From Stenogyne calaminthoides (taxonomy: Eukaryota; Streptophyta; Magnoliopsida; Lamiales; Lamiaceae), in NCBI GenBank assembly GCA_037126765.1, contig JBBCBC010000012.1, forward strand, positions 15,066,001 to 15,130,000: a DNA stretch of 64,000 bases, written 5' to 3'. Made by a program: the position numbers and the translations under genes. Positions 44,468 through 55,627 of this stretch are shown piece by piece (the stretch's first letter is position 1; every line of letters starts with the position of its first letter). Below the pieces are notes generated by a model. That model was given only the letters and a program-made list of their open reading frames with translations. It was not told the DNA's origin and made no database searches.

Positions 44468-46165
44468 TTAGTCTCTTAACCAGCTGGTTCTGGAGAATAG
44501 TCCATCAAGCATTTTAGGTGCTTTTTCTCCAAGATCCAGAAGCCCTAGCTCATTGCATAATTCTCTGAATCTGATCTCAGCTAGTGGCTTGGTTAGAATA
44601 TCAGCTTTCTGTATATCAGTAAGAATCTTTTCCATTATGATATTTTTCTTTTCAACATGATCTCTTATAAAATGGTGTCTGACATCCACATGCTTGCATC
44701 TTGTATGTAGAACAGGATTCTGAGTGATTGCAATAACACTATTACTGTCACAGAATATAGGTACATTCTTAGCTACAATGTTATAATCCCTCAGCTGCTG
44801 ACTAAGCCAGAGCAGTTGGGAGCAACAGCTTCCTGCAGCCATATATTCTGCTTCAGTAGTAGATGTCGCAACTGATGTCGGCTTCTTTGAAAACCACGAG
44901 ATCAGTTTACTTCCTAAAAACTGACATGTTCCTGAGGTTGACTTCCTGTCAATCTTGCAACCTCCATAATCAGAATCAGAATACCCACTAAGCTCTAGAT
45001 TATCATCTGATGGGTAAAATAAACCAAGGTTTACTATCCCCTTCAGATACTTAAGAATCCGCTTAGCTGCTTCTAGGTGGCTTTGCATTGGATTTGCCTG
45101 AAATCTGGCACATACACCTACTGCAAAAGTGATATCTGGTCTGCTGGCAGTCAGGTATAGTAAAGATCCAATGAGAGCCCTATATTCTTTCTGATTGGTT
45201 TTCTGACCATCCTCATCTGGATCCATCTTGAATCCAGTCAACATAGGAATTCTGTCTTCCTTACAGTTTTGAACTCCAAACTTAGCCAATAAACTCCTAG
45301 TGTACTTTGCTTGGTAGATGAATATCCCTTCTGTACTTTGTTTAACTTGTAGACCCAGAAAGTAACTCATCTGCCCCATCATGGACATCTCGAACTTCCC
45401 TTGCATCAGCTTGCTGAATCTTTCACATAGACTCTTGTTGGGAGATCCGAAGATGATGTCGTCAACGTAAATCTGAACCATCAGAATATCTTCTCCATCT
45501 TCTATTCTAAATAAGGTTCTGTCCACTATTCCTTTAGTGAATCCACTATCTATCAAGAACTGAGAGAGTGTATCATACCAAGCTCGAGGAGCTTGTTTCA
45601 GGCCATAAAGAGTTTTTCTTAAATGGTACACTTGGTTGCCCTTTTCAAAGCCTGGAGGTTGTTCGACATAAACTTCCTCTGCTAGTACCCCGTTTAAGAA
45701 TGCACTCTTTACGTCCATCTGATACACAGTGAACCCTCTGTGGGAAGCATATGCCAGAAACAGCAGAATGGCTTCTAGGCGAGCGACTGGTGCAAAGGTC
45801 TCATCATAATCAATTCCTTCTGATTGTGAATACCCCTTAGAAACAAGTCTTGCCTTATTCCTGGTTATGACATTTTTCTCATCTCTCTTGTTCTTGAAAA
45901 CCCACTTTCTGCCAATTACATCTTAATGAGTTGGTCTGTCCACCAGTTCTCAAACTTGATTTCTCTCGATCTGTTCCAGCTCCTCCTGCATGGATAGAAT
46001 CCAGCTTGCGTCTTGTAGAGCTTCCTCTACTGTTGTTGGTTCCTTCATAGACAGATAACAGTAATACATGGCACTTTCACCAATCTGATGTCTAGTTTTA
46101 ACTCTATCATATGGGTCTCCGATGATCAGATCAGTTGGATGACTGGTTATCCAGGTCCTTCTGTT
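44468..46165 (-). pseudogene. pol: reverse transcriptase-RNase H of TE-D
   Basis: Open from 45922 to 44468 in one frame: YQMDVKSAFLNGVL, YGLKQAPRAWYD, intact YVDD (45469-45458), RNase H YSDSDYGGCKIDRKST, STTEAEYM, FCDSNSVIAI and RCKHVDVRHHF, ending at 44468. Upstream, three nonsense codons interrupt the linker and RT N-terminus: TAG 46168-46166 (from CAG), TGA 45952-45950 (from TGG) and TAA 45925-45923 (from CAA). All three are C-to-T or G-to-A transitions. The catalytic core is otherwise complete, so this is a recently silenced copy. Confidence 0.92.
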
Positions 46166-47860
46166 CTAATTTGCGTCTGTTTGGAGAACATCATCCATTT
46201 CTGATAATAGTTCATTACTAGAGATTGGGAGTGGTGCAGATTTATGATCCACTTGATAAGAACATGTCTCAGCTGATGTTGGACTCATCATGTGCTGATG
46301 TCTGTTCGTGGGAACTTCAGGTGTTCCCCCTGAACCAGATGGTTCAGTTGATACTGTCTCAGCTGTACCAGCTTCTTCATCGACAGTTTTTCGTACCTTA
46401 GGATCTGATTGACCTGGTGAATCAGCTAGATCTGGAATGTATACTGTTACGAGTTCTGATCCTTTTTCTTTGATCGTTAGCTGATCCATTTTCTGAACAT
46501 CAGGTACTGGTTGATCTGGTACTTCTTGTTCTGAGGCAGATTTCTCTTGTTCAGAAGATGTTTCATCAAAGACTACATGGGGTGTTTCTTCCACAACTAG
46601 GGTTCGCCTGTTGTAAACCCTAAAAGCCTTGCTAGATGAGGAATATCCTAAGAATATACCCTCATCTGACTTGGCCTCAAAAGTCTTCAACTGACTCTTC
46701 CCATTGTTGTGTATGAAACACTTACACCCAAAAACATGGAAGTAAGAAACACGAGGTTTTCTGCCCTTCCACAGTTCATAGGGTGTTTTGTAGTGAGCCT
46801 TAGTCAGAAGACATTTTTTCTGAGTATGGCATGCAGTATTGATAGCTTCTGCCCAGAAACGGCTTGGTATTGCATGTTCAGCTAACATCGTGCGAGCAGC
46901 TTCTTTGAGTGTTCTGTTTCTCCGTTCTGCTACTCCATTCTGTTGTGGCGTTCTTGCAGCTGATGTCTCATGTTGTATACCAAACTTAGAGCAAAAATCA
47001 GTAATAAAAGAGTTCAGAAATTCTGTACCTTTATCTGATCTGATTTTTACTACACTGACACCCTTTTCATTTTGTAATCTCTTTAGCAGCTCGGGTATCT
47101 TCGTTGTCGTCTCATTCTTCTTATGTAAGAATATAACCCAGGTAAACTTGGAATAGTCATCCACGATTACCAGAGTATATTTGCGTCCGCTGAGACTGAC
47201 TGGTGTAACTGGTCCAAATAGGTCCATATGAAGCAGCTGCAATACTCTGCTGGATGCCGGTCCAGGGATTTCCTTGAATGAAGCTTTGACCTGTTTTCCC
47301 TTCTGACATGCGACACATGTCTGATCCTTAGAAAATACCTCATTCGGAAGTCCTTCCACTAAAGACATCCTTGCTATCTTATTAAGAGTTTTAAAGTTCA
47401 GATGGCTCATTCTTTTGTGCCAGAGCCAACTGCTACTTTTGGAACTCTTAACAATCAGGCATGCATTTCTTGGGCAACTGTTCCAATCTGCTGTGTAGAT
47501 CGTCCCTTTCCTTGAACCAGTTAGCAAGATCTGTTGAGTGGCTCGATTTTTGATAGTGCATTGATCAGTCGAGAACTCAACACTGAATCCGTTGTCGCAG
47601 AATTGTGAAACCGATAACAGGTTATGCTTTAAACCTTCGACATACGAGACTCCAGTGACCTGTACATCATCATTCTCTAAGGTTCCGAATCCTTTGGTAA
47701 AACCAAAGTTATCATCACCGAAGAGTACACGCGGGCCCTTTTGTTCTATGTAGGAGCTAAGAAGATGTTTACTTCCAGTCATGTGCCTTGAGCATCCACT
47801 ATCGATGTACCAGATAGTTGCTTGCACACCTCCTTTGTTGGCCAGACCCACGTGAACCTG
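46166..47860 (-). CDS. pol: protease-integrase of TE-D (open, 561+ aa)
   Basis: The only uninterrupted protease-integrase in the window. From CTGCAG (47863-47858) it reads VGLANKGG, then protease IWYIDSGCSRHMTG (DSG intact), zinc module LWHKRMSHLN ... CVACQKGKQ, integrase core with Asp (LLHMDLFGPVTP), Asp (SDKGTEF) and Glu (QQNGVAERRN), the C-terminal GKSQLKTFEAKSDEGIFLGY region, and an acidic linker ending DVLQTDAN before TAG (46168-46166). The frame differs from that of gag upstream, so expression would need splicing, frameshift or re-initiation. Confidence 0.93.
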   Translation of the reverse strand, partial: QVHVGLANKGGVQATIWYIDSGCSRHMTGSKHLLSSYIEQKGPRVLFGDDNFGFTKGFGTLENDDVQVTGVSYVEGLKHNLLSVSQFCDNGFSVEFSTDQCTIKNRATQQILLTGSRKGTIYTADWNSCPRNACLIVKSSKSSSWLWHKRMSHLNFKTLNKIARMSLVEGLPNEVFSKDQTCVACQKGKQVKASFKEIPGPASSRVLQLLHMDLFGPVTPVSLSGRKYTLVIVDDYSKFTWVIFLHKKNETTTKIPELLKRLQNEKGVSVVKIRSDKGTEFLNSFITDFCSKFGIQHETSAARTPQQNGVAERRNRTLKEAARTMLAEHAIPSRFWAEAINTACHTQKKCLLTKAHYKTPYELWKGRKPRVSYFHVFGCKCFIHNNGKSQLKTFEAKSDEGIFLGYSSSSKAFRVYNRRTLVVEETPHVVFDETSSEQEKSASEQEVPDQPVPDVQKMDQLTIKEKGSELVTVYIPDLADSPGQSDPKVRKTVDEEAGTAETVSTEPSGSGGTPEVPTNRHQHMMSPTSAETCSYQVDHKSAPLPISSNELLSEMDDVLQTDAN

Positions 47861-47868
47861 CAGCCAAA

Positions 47869-48648
47869 TCAGGCTTTAGGTACCCCTTTTGGATTGGGTC
47901 CTGAGGGGTTAGGGTTGGTTTTGGGGATCCATACAAACAGGGCACTTCTATTGAGATCAGTTAGATCAGAAGGACTTATTTATCTCCCATACCTATCAAC
48001 ATAATCATACGTCTCTTTATATGCTTTCTGATTAGTATGATTATTAGTGTGAACCTTGGGTGACTTAGAAGACTTGGGATTTATCTTTTCTGTTTGTCTT
48101 CTTTTCATCCAGTGTGGCTCAGGTGCAGCAGCCCTAGGTTTCTGATTATAGGGGTAGGTACGACTGCTACCATCAAAAGATTCATATCTTTTTGGCATAG
48201 GTGGTTTTTGCAGTTTACCTATAGCTTGCTTATTCGGCAGCTGACCTTGATTGGGTCTCAGATTAGACTTCCCTTTTACAGGTTGTCTTTTCTGATACCT
48301 AATCTGTTGATCAGGTTGAGGTCTCTTCAGAAGAACTGGGTTCTTCTGTTGATTCCTCGGTTGATGCTTTACCAGTTGGGGTCCATTTCTGTTCTCCTTC
48401 AGATTAGGCACCTGCCTTACTTGCTCAACAGGTCTTTTTCCCTTACCAGATACAAGTTTAGCTTTTAGTGTATCTTTGTCAGAAACTCGTTTGATTACAC
48501 CTTTTTTAAGTGAATCAAACGGGGCTTTTGAGGATGTGGAAGGGTTCTCATACCCAAGTCCCTTCTTGTTAGTTGTTGTTCGAAAATAGGTGTTCATATC
48601 TTGAACAGTTTTAGATGATTTTGTGAAAACTTCTATTTTCTTGCGCAA
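47869..48648 (-). CDS. gag: Gag C-terminal region of TE-D
   Basis: Open from 48648 to 47980 and on, in fragments, to the TGA at 47871-47869. Contains GLGYENPSTSSKAPF, the conserved copia Gag C-terminal motif, followed by a very basic Gln/Pro/Lys-rich tail (nucleic-acid binding expected), YDYVDRYGR and the end KGVPKA. Matches the C-terminal tail of TE-A/B/F by position and by ending in VPK before TGA. It is separated from the Gag N-terminus by a CWG-corrupted stretch (about 48740-49110), so the apparent break may not be real. Confidence 0.8.
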
Positions 48649-49125
48649 ACTATCCTCAGAAGATTTTAGACTCTCATGTAGTCGGAATAGCTCATCAAAT
48701 TTAGCTTGAAGGATTTTGAAGTCATCGACTTGTTTTTGTTGATTGCTAGTCGATCTTTGATCTGCTTCTCTGATCGAAGATTTAACTTTTCGAAATGTTA
48801 AGTTCCTCGATTACCTTCGGCGGTTTAGAGATTTCGATTCAAGAGCTTTCTTGAGATCGTTCTCTTTAACAAGCTGATTATTTCTGATCCTTAGCTTGTC
48901 ATTCTCAGCTTCCACTATAGCATAAGTGTCTACTGCATTGGAGAGATCATCAAGCAATTGCTCGAGTAGATCTGCGGAATCAATCTCTCCAAAGGTGTGC
49001 TAATAATAGCGAGTGTGAAAGAACCAAAGCGAAGGTTTGGAGGTTACCTCGATTGGTCCTCCTTGGCCATCGAGCGGATCTCATCGTCATCCCGAAGAGA
49101 ATATCGATCTTCATTCTCATAGAAG

Positions 49126-50445
49126 TCAACAAAGATGCTTATCGAATGAAAATCTTCTCTGAGATGAGTACCCAGAATCCTCAGAGGGCAGATAGGAATC
49201 ATCAATTCCAGATGTGTCAGCGACCATGGCTTTTCTGTCCCTATAACGTTGCTCTCTTCTGTTCCGCTTTTCTTCCCTTTCTTTTGGCGTCAGGTCTGGG
49301 CAATCTGCGCTGTAGTGACCTGGTTTCTCACAGTTGAAACACGCTCCACGATCCACGGAACCTTTTCTTCCAGGTGAGTCACTCCGTCTGTAGGATCTAT
49401 CAGGTGACTTCCCTTTCTGATAGTAATCTGAACTCATTCTGTCAGATCTGTTATCTCTTCTCTCATCAGTCAGATTATCTCTTTTCTTTACTTCTCTGTG
49501 ATCTCTTCGATCATCAGATCTGGTTCTTTTTGGAGATCTGTCAGCTGATCTCCTATCTCTTCCTCGGCTATATTGATAATCTTTATAGAATCTGCGATAC
49601 TTACCAAGTTGAATATTTGATTTTTCAAGTTTCCTGGTAAGCAGAGCGATCTGTTCTGCCTGACTTATTATGTTTCCAACAGGTTCAGTGGCCTTCGATC
49701 TACTGCTGGTTGCTTTAAACGCAACTGATTTAGACGTTGAGGCTTCAGCAGGCTTCTCGTCTTCATCTGCTTGTCCTCTTTCGATTAAGTTGAACTCGTG
49801 AGCTTTAAGGCTTAGGAACAAGCTACTCGGCTTCATCTTTGAAATGTCTTGGCAATCCTTGATTACCGTGACTTTCATGTCCCATTTCTTGGTGAGAGAT
49901 CTTAAGATCTTGTAGTTGATATCTTTGTCTGACATCTCTCTACCAAGTTCTCGTAGCTTATTTACTGACATAGTAATCCTTCCATCGAGCTCGTTGATGG
50001 TCTCATTGGGCAGCATCTTCAGTTTTTCGAACTTCACCAGTTCGGCTTGTAGACGGCTTTCTTTGATCTGATCATTTCCTTCGCATATCTCAAATAGAGT
50101 ATCCCACATTGCTTTCGCAGTTTTGAGATATTTTATCTTCTCCTTGGTGACTTTATCCATCGTCTTCATGATTATATGCCTGGCGATTGTATCTAGAGTA
50201 TACAGCTTTCTTTCCTCTGCATCCATCAAGGATGGGCTTTTTCGCACAAGACTTCCCGTGGCAAAGTCTGGATCTCCTCCAACTGCAGGGTTGTCGTGAT
50301 ATATGATGATGGGTCCTCTTTCAATGACTTCCATCATTCTGCCGCTTATCGAACCTAGATGGTTGCACATATAAATGGCCCAATCTGCATACTCATCAAT
50401 TGAGAACTTCGGCAAATCATGATACATACCAGAGGTATTATCCAT
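49126..50445 (-). CDS. gag: Gag N-terminal region of TE-D (439 aa open)
   Basis: Start MDNTSGMYHDLPKFSIDEY at 50445. UBN2-like capsid domain (about residues 1-230: WAIYMCNHL, AKAMWDTLFEI, ILRSLTKKWDMKV). Coiled segment AEQIALLTRKLEKSN, Arg/Asp/Ser-rich RS-like stretch, and an intact CCHC zinc knuckle CFNCEKPGHYSADC (about residues 380-393), then basic and acidic tracts. The frame is lost at 49126, next to the corrupted patch. It is the best preserved Gag in the window. Confidence 0.9.
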   Translation of the reverse strand: MDNTSGMYHDLPKFSIDEYADWAIYMCNHLGSISGRMMEVIERGPIIIYHDNPAVGGDPDFATGSLVRKSPSLMDAEERKLYTLDTIARHIIMKTMDKVTKEKIKYLKTAKAMWDTLFEICEGNDQIKESRLQAELVKFEKLKMLPNETINELDGRITMSVNKLRELGREMSDKDINYKILRSLTKKWDMKVTVIKDCQDISKMKPSSLFLSLKAHEFNLIERGQADEDEKPAEASTSKSVAFKATSSRSKATEPVGNIISQAEQIALLTRKLEKSNIQLGKYRRFYKDYQYSRGRDRRSADRSPKRTRSDDRRDHREVKKRDNLTDERRDNRSDRMSSDYYQKGKSPDRSYRRSDSPGRKGSVDRGACFNCEKPGHYSADCPDLTPKEREEKRNRREQRYRDRKAMVADTSGIDDSYLPSEDSGYSSQRRFSFDKHLC

Positions 50446-50568
50446 GCTGAGTGATTTTGGAAAAACAAATGAGTTTTAAAAATGGTTTTTCAAGATCTGT
50501 TCAAATGACCACAAAGATTCTTCCTTAAGAATCGATGATACTCAAAGCCAGTGGTCTGTAGAACCACT

Positions 50569-50580
50569 GCTCTGATACCA
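50569..50580 (-). other. Primer-binding site, TE-D
   Basis: Minus strand perfect TGGTATCAGAGC, two bases from the 5' LTR end. Confidence 0.95.
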
Positions 50581-50582
50581 CT

Positions 50583-52136
50583 TGTAGGTCCCGAACGGGT
50601 TTTGTGAGGGCAGAAGTCTAGAGGGGAGGGGTGAATAGACTTCTGAAAACTTTTTGTGCAGATCAGGTGTGATGGCAGTTAGCCTGATCAGAGTGCAAGT
50701 GAATCAGTTTGGACTGATATCTAACTTACTAATCGCCTGAAGGCAGATCAGTTTGGTATCTATCAGTTTAACTGATTGTGCAGAAGCTAAGTTTTACCCG
50801 TGTGAAAAACCAGTTTTAATAAGTCAGATTCCAAAGTCAGTCTTTCAACCAGTTGACTAAAGTGTCAAACTTGATCAGATCATAAGCATGGTGCTAGCTG
50901 ATCTTAACTTAGAATATGTATGCAGCTTTAAATAGGTTGTGAGCGATTGTGTAAAACAGTTAATCAAAGCAGGTAAGTGCACACAAGATTTATAATGGTT
51001 CGGACAAACCAGTCCTACGTCCACTCTTCCCTATCACAAGGGGCACAAACTAAACCAACTGGACTTAGATTTTTGTGTTAGTCCAACACAGTACACCAAC
51101 AGATATTTAAAGAGTTCTCACTCAACCGATCCCAGAAATCAGAACTAGAAACCCTAGTCTGAAATCTTGCTAAACAACTTAACCTAACTTTGGGTTTTGG
51201 GTAAGATTGTTTTGGTTCCAACTTTGAAATCTTTTCTAGTTTATAAGTAGCCTATCAGCTAGATGAAAATATTTCTGTGCTTAAGAACTTATGGGATGAA
51301 CACTTAGAAAATAATCTTCAAGTTCGTGTTCTTCGTGCGGAAATCTGATTATAGTTTGAGCTTCTTGATAGTTTCCGTATCTTCACTCTGAAGTGTAATC
51401 CCATATATATAGACCTCGAAATCAAAGAGTCGTTGGAGAGCAATTTGAATTTCAGGCTATATTTGGTAGACTTGCAGGATTGATGTGACGTGCTTCAGGA
51501 ACGGCATGGCCGAAAGCGTGAATAGTGTCTTTTATAGCCGTTAGAGAAAGCAGCACCAAATCCCGTAATTGCCGGCTCCGATCATACGTGTCTTGTTCTT
51601 ATTGGTTAACAGAAGCACTTTTCAGTGTTGTTCTACCAACTAAGGTTGACATCCTTCTTGTTCAGATCATAGACGTATGATTTGGTGAAACATCAGTTTT
51701 CACCTGGTGAGCTGACCTGATCAGTCTACCTGATAGAGTCTTCAGGTCCCAGTTGTCTTAACATCAACTAGCAGACTCAACTGATGTAGGTCTTCTGGTC
51801 TGATCTTCAGGAAGTCATCTGATCTTCAAGTCTTCTGAATTTGAGCTTAATGACTTCAGCTGAGATATCTGACTTTATCAGATCGATCTGATCTTCTGTC
51901 CTTCTCTTGCCTTCTGGCCTGTCGGATAACAGTTGTTCTTAAGATCTTCAGAACGGACCTATACATATTGAGGTTCCCCCTCAATATGTGACATATCTTC
52001 AACATCAGTTGTTCTATACAATAATTATCAACTGGTATTCTATAAACGGTAATAGAAACAACAGTCAGCTAACAGGTCTGACTGGTCCTATTACAAGTGT
52101 TTTAGAACTTTCATCAAAACTCTAAATTTCCCAACA
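50583..52136 (-). repeat. TE-D 5' LTR
   Basis: 1554 bp; minus strand TGTTGGGAAATT ... GGGACCTACA. It serves as the clean reference for the partly corrupted 3' LTR copy. Minus TATA at 51402-51412. Confidence 0.95.
51402..51412 (-). promoter_or_regulatory. TATA box of TE-D 5' LTR
   Basis: Minus strand CTATATATATG upstream of the leader to the PBS; the likely promoter of TE-D genomic RNA. Confidence 0.6.
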
Positions 52137-53701
52137 CCAGTAGCTACTGAAGACGCAGTAAGATACTGAATACTCAGAATAGCCTGAATGTTCAGAGGCA
52201 CTGAATAATATCTATCTGAAGACTACAAAACTGAGAAAAATGCGAATATTCAGAAAAATAGATATTGCCCAACACATTCATATGCAGACAAAAGGAACTA
52301 AGTCTAAGTGTTGTTTAAGGTTATCTCATTCAGAGAGATTGACCAAAAAGAGTCGTTATGTTTGTCTACATTTACTGAAGACAAGAACCAATCAGAGGAA
52401 GACAACATTGTACTTTACTGATACTGAAAGAGACAGGACTCTGAATCATGTCAGTAGTACTATGTTCCAGACTGCAAAAATTGGTGATTGGCTACATGAC
52501 TGCATATTTCCTAAAACATGCAAGGGAGTATTCAAACCCTAAATATAGCCGTTCATCAAACACCATAAGAGGAAACTCATGAAGCTATCTCCTCCAACGG
52601 ATAGTTTTTCAAGAGTGACCTTGGTGAAGTTGCCTATAAATACTAGTGACCCTTTACATTGAGAGATTACGGGAAATTTTAAAGCAACTCAAGAGCTCAT
52701 TCATATTATTGCACATTGAAGCACTCGAAAAAACTAGAATTTCCCAAGTGTTTCACATTGGAGAGAGCTCATTCACTAAGCCTAGATTGATAAGATATAT
52801 CCAAAGCTTAGTAGTAATAACCTAACCTTTGCATTGTTCTTATTGTAAAGGATATCTCATCCTAGTTCGAAACCAACCCAAAACCCAAACCCTTTGTTAA
52901 GGTAGTTTGTGTGTGTTTTGTTGGTGAGTTGGAGTTGTAAAGAGTTAGTAAGCTACAGTGAGTTAGCCAGAAAACTCTAGAGAAGAAGTTAGTAAGCTAC
53001 TTGTGGTAGTCTGAACACTTGTGTGTGTTTGAGTTAGTAAGCTGCAGTGAGTAAGCCAGAAAACTCAAGGTAGAAAAGTGAGTAAGCTACAGTGAGTTAG
53101 CCAGAAAGCTTTAGGAAGTGGTTAAGGAATTTCTCTGAAGGTCAGGGAGAGTGGACGTAGAAGCTTGAGTCTCTGAACCACTATAATTGTTATGTTGTTT
53201 TGCTTTCTGTACTGCATTATTATCTGTTGCATGTTTTTCACTGAAAGCATAATTTACTGATATTCAGTTGGAACCAATCCACTGAACTTGCATCAAATTG
53301 ATCACAGCCTTAATCACTGTTTTATTAAAGGGAAGATTTTCAGCAAAGCTAAAACGAGTATAAACATAGGGCCAACCATTCCGCACACTTGAGTAGCTAG
53401 AACAGATAGTTACCAAACTGAACTAACTCTACAGAGGGTTCAGTAAGATAATTATCTGATCCAAGCGCCTCAGGATCTCTGATAAACTCAGGCTCAGTTA
53501 GGCTAATCTGAAGCTTCTAAAAGCAACTCAGGATCATTGTCTCAGTAGACTTTGACTCAGGGCAATTTGTGCTTCTCAGGGCCAAATCATCAGGACAACC
53601 TGACCCATCTGACCTCAGTGAAAGAAAAGTTTTAAAAATCACTGAACACATGTATTCCACCCCCCATACACATGTGAGACTCGTTAGCACCGGGACCAAC
53701 A
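52137..53701 (+). repeat. TE-F 5' LTR, right part
   Basis: Resumes after TE-D with CCAGTAGCTACTGAAGACGC and runs to GGGACCAACA (53701). TATA at 52634-52642; a GAGTTAGTAAGCTGCAG-type repeat at about 52920-53110, also present in TE-B (about 18000-18180). The small ORF at 52240-52542 is LTR sequence, not a gene. Confidence 0.9.
52634..52642 (+). promoter_or_regulatory. TATA box of TE-F 5' LTR
   Basis: CTATAAATA in GCCTATAAATAC, equivalent to 4334-4342 and 17705-17713 in TE-B. Confidence 0.7.
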
Positions 53702-53703
53702 AG

Positions 53704-53715
53704 TGTTATCAGAGT
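53704..53715 (+). other. Primer-binding site, TE-F (two mismatches)
   Basis: TGTTATCAGAGT, versus TGGTATCAGAGC, two bases after the LTR end at 53701. Confidence 0.88.
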
Positions 53716-53825
53716 AGTGGTTCAATTTGACCACTTGCTTTGGTAGCCATAGTCTATTTTGCTGAAAGACTTTGGTGGTCTACTGAATAGATCTGTTTGC
53801 TGATATCTTACAAGGCTCGGTCATC

Positions 53826-55615
53826 ATGCCTTCTAAGAAACTTCCTATGTTCTCTGTTGAGAGCTATGACCTATGGAGATTGAGAATGCAGGCTCATCTG
53901 TATTCAAAACATGAAAGAATGTGGAGAGTGGTTTCTGAAGACCATTCAAATTTACTGTTGTGAATCCCAGAATCACTGATACTGAGAGGAATGATCCCAG
54001 GGATGAATTTCCAAAATCTGATGATCAACTTACTCCCGATGAGAGAAAGTTAGTCAATCTTGACTACATTGCTAAAGATACTTTGTATAGCACTATTGAT
54101 GATGGTGTTATGGGGATGATTTCTCACTATGAAACTGTAAAAGAAATATGGGACACACTTGCTGTTATGTGTCAAGGCACAGATCATATTAAGGAAAACA
54201 AACTTTCTGTTGCTATTGGAAAGTTTGATAGATTTGAAATGGAAGATAGTGAATCCATTGACAAACTTGAGGTCAGATTCACTAGCATCATGAATGATCT
54301 GAATGCTCTTGGGAAAAGATACCCACAAAGAAGTGGCACTGAAAATTCTTAGAGGATTATCTAAGAAATGGGATATACATGCTGTGGTGATTGAAAACAC
54401 CAAAAATATTGATTCCATGCCATATCAACAAGTTTTCTCTGAACCGAAAGCTTATGAGTTTGTGATTGACAAGAAAAACTAAGAAATCGACAAAGAAAGA
54501 TGATTCTTCATCTAGCAAGAATGTGGCTTTCAAAGCCAAAGAGAAATCTCAGAAGTCTAGAGAGTTCGAGAACTCACTTGCCAAAAAATCGGGATGAAAG
54601 CAGGAGGATAAGCTAATCTTGATGGCAAGGAGGTTTGAAAGACTCAATAGCAGATATGGGAAATATAAGAAATAATACAGAAATCACAGTACAAGAGAGA
54701 CTCAAAAAGTCGAGGACGATACACCGAGAAAAGAAATGACCCGTAAAGTCAAGGATCTTCATCCAAAAGGAAGGACTCCAAGACCAAGGAGGAAAGTGAT
54801 CGATGATGATGCCAACAGATGCTACAACTGTCAAAAGAAAGGTCACTTTCAATATGACTATCCCCGAAATGAAAAGCAAAGAAAGAAAGGAAAGACAAGC
54901 CAAGAGAGACGAAAGTTCTCCAAAGAAGAAAGCTATGATTCTTTGAGGAAGAAGAACATTCTCAAGAAGGTTCCAGTTCCTCGATGAGATTTTCTCGATA
55001 GTAGGATGCAGTGATGATATTTGTCTTATGGTCAGAGAGGAGGTAAATTCTTCTATCTCTCGTTGTTGCTCCTACACAAGCACATGAGTTCTCAAGTTCA
55101 ACTCAGAAACAAATTACTTTGACTGATGGATTCATTTGAGAATCTTATGAAGGACTATTCTATGTTACAATAATCGCCATCAAACTCAAGAGCGTAACAA
55201 GGAACTGATCACGAGAATCAAGTGGAAAGACTCTAAAAATGTTGAGATCACTTCTCAATTGATGGGAACTACTGATGAACTAGATGTTCTGAAAGTACAA
55301 TCCAAACCCCACTTGCCTAAGGGTAAAGGTTTCCTGAACCCAAGTCAGCAGAGACAGAGACCAGTTGCACAAAAGCTAAGGCACTTGAACAAAAGGCCTG
55401 AACCCAAGAAGAACTCTAAGGCTCATGTTCATGCTAAGGCTGGCACTCATACACAGGATACTGCCAAGGCACCTAGGGTGGTGAATGTGTATGTAGATGT
55501 TTATGGGAGACAAATCAGCCACTCTAAAGTAATTAGAGTTGTTAGGTAGATTTGGGTTCCAAAAGGTACAACTAACCTGGTAGGACCCTACACCAAATGG
55601 GTACCTAAGAACTGA
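53826..55615 (+). pseudogene. gag: gag of TE-F, with internal deletion
   Basis: MPSKKLPMFSVESYDLWRLRM starts at 53826. One G is missing near 53939 (GAAGACC versus GAAGGACC), shifting the frame. The UBN2-like domain continues open at 53960-54352 (KEIWDTLAVMCQG, FTSIMNDLNALGKRYP). From 54480 to 55220 CTG/CAG sites are corrupted. The knuckle reads CYNCQKKGHFQYDY (last Cys is Tyr). At about 55300 the coiled coil (DELDVLKVQ) joins directly to PHLPKGKGFLNPSQQ, a loss of about 635 bp relative to TE-B. The tail ends TKWVPKN before TGA (55613-55615). Confidence 0.88.
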
Positions 55616-55627
55616 TCTATTTTTCAG

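Larger units (their letters stand above)
37325..52136 (-). mobile_element. TE-D: youngest copia element, inserted in TE-F 5' LTR
   Basis: 14,812 bp on the minus strand: 5' LTR 50583-52136, perfect PBS 50580-50569, gag 50445-47869, protease/integrase 47860-46166, RT/RNase H to 44468, spacer with antisense ORF, aORF 42261-39033, PPT 38889-38876, 3' LTR 37325-38875. Flanks caaat (37320-37324) and ccagt (52137-52141) agree at 3/5 positions; the left flank lies in a CWG-corrupted patch, so the duplication was probably ccagt. LTRs are nearly identical outside corrupted patches, indicating recent insertion. Confidence 0.93.

Noticed and set aside
52240..52542. 100-codon plus-strand ORF
   Set aside because: It lies entirely in the TE-F 5' LTR upstream of the TATA box and has no counterpart frame in TE-B.
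54736..54987. Frameshifts in TE-F gag as evidence of an old, decayed copy
   Set aside because: The region is in a CWG-corrupted patch; clean flanks (53960-54350, 55630-55945) are close to open, so many shifts are probably artefacts.
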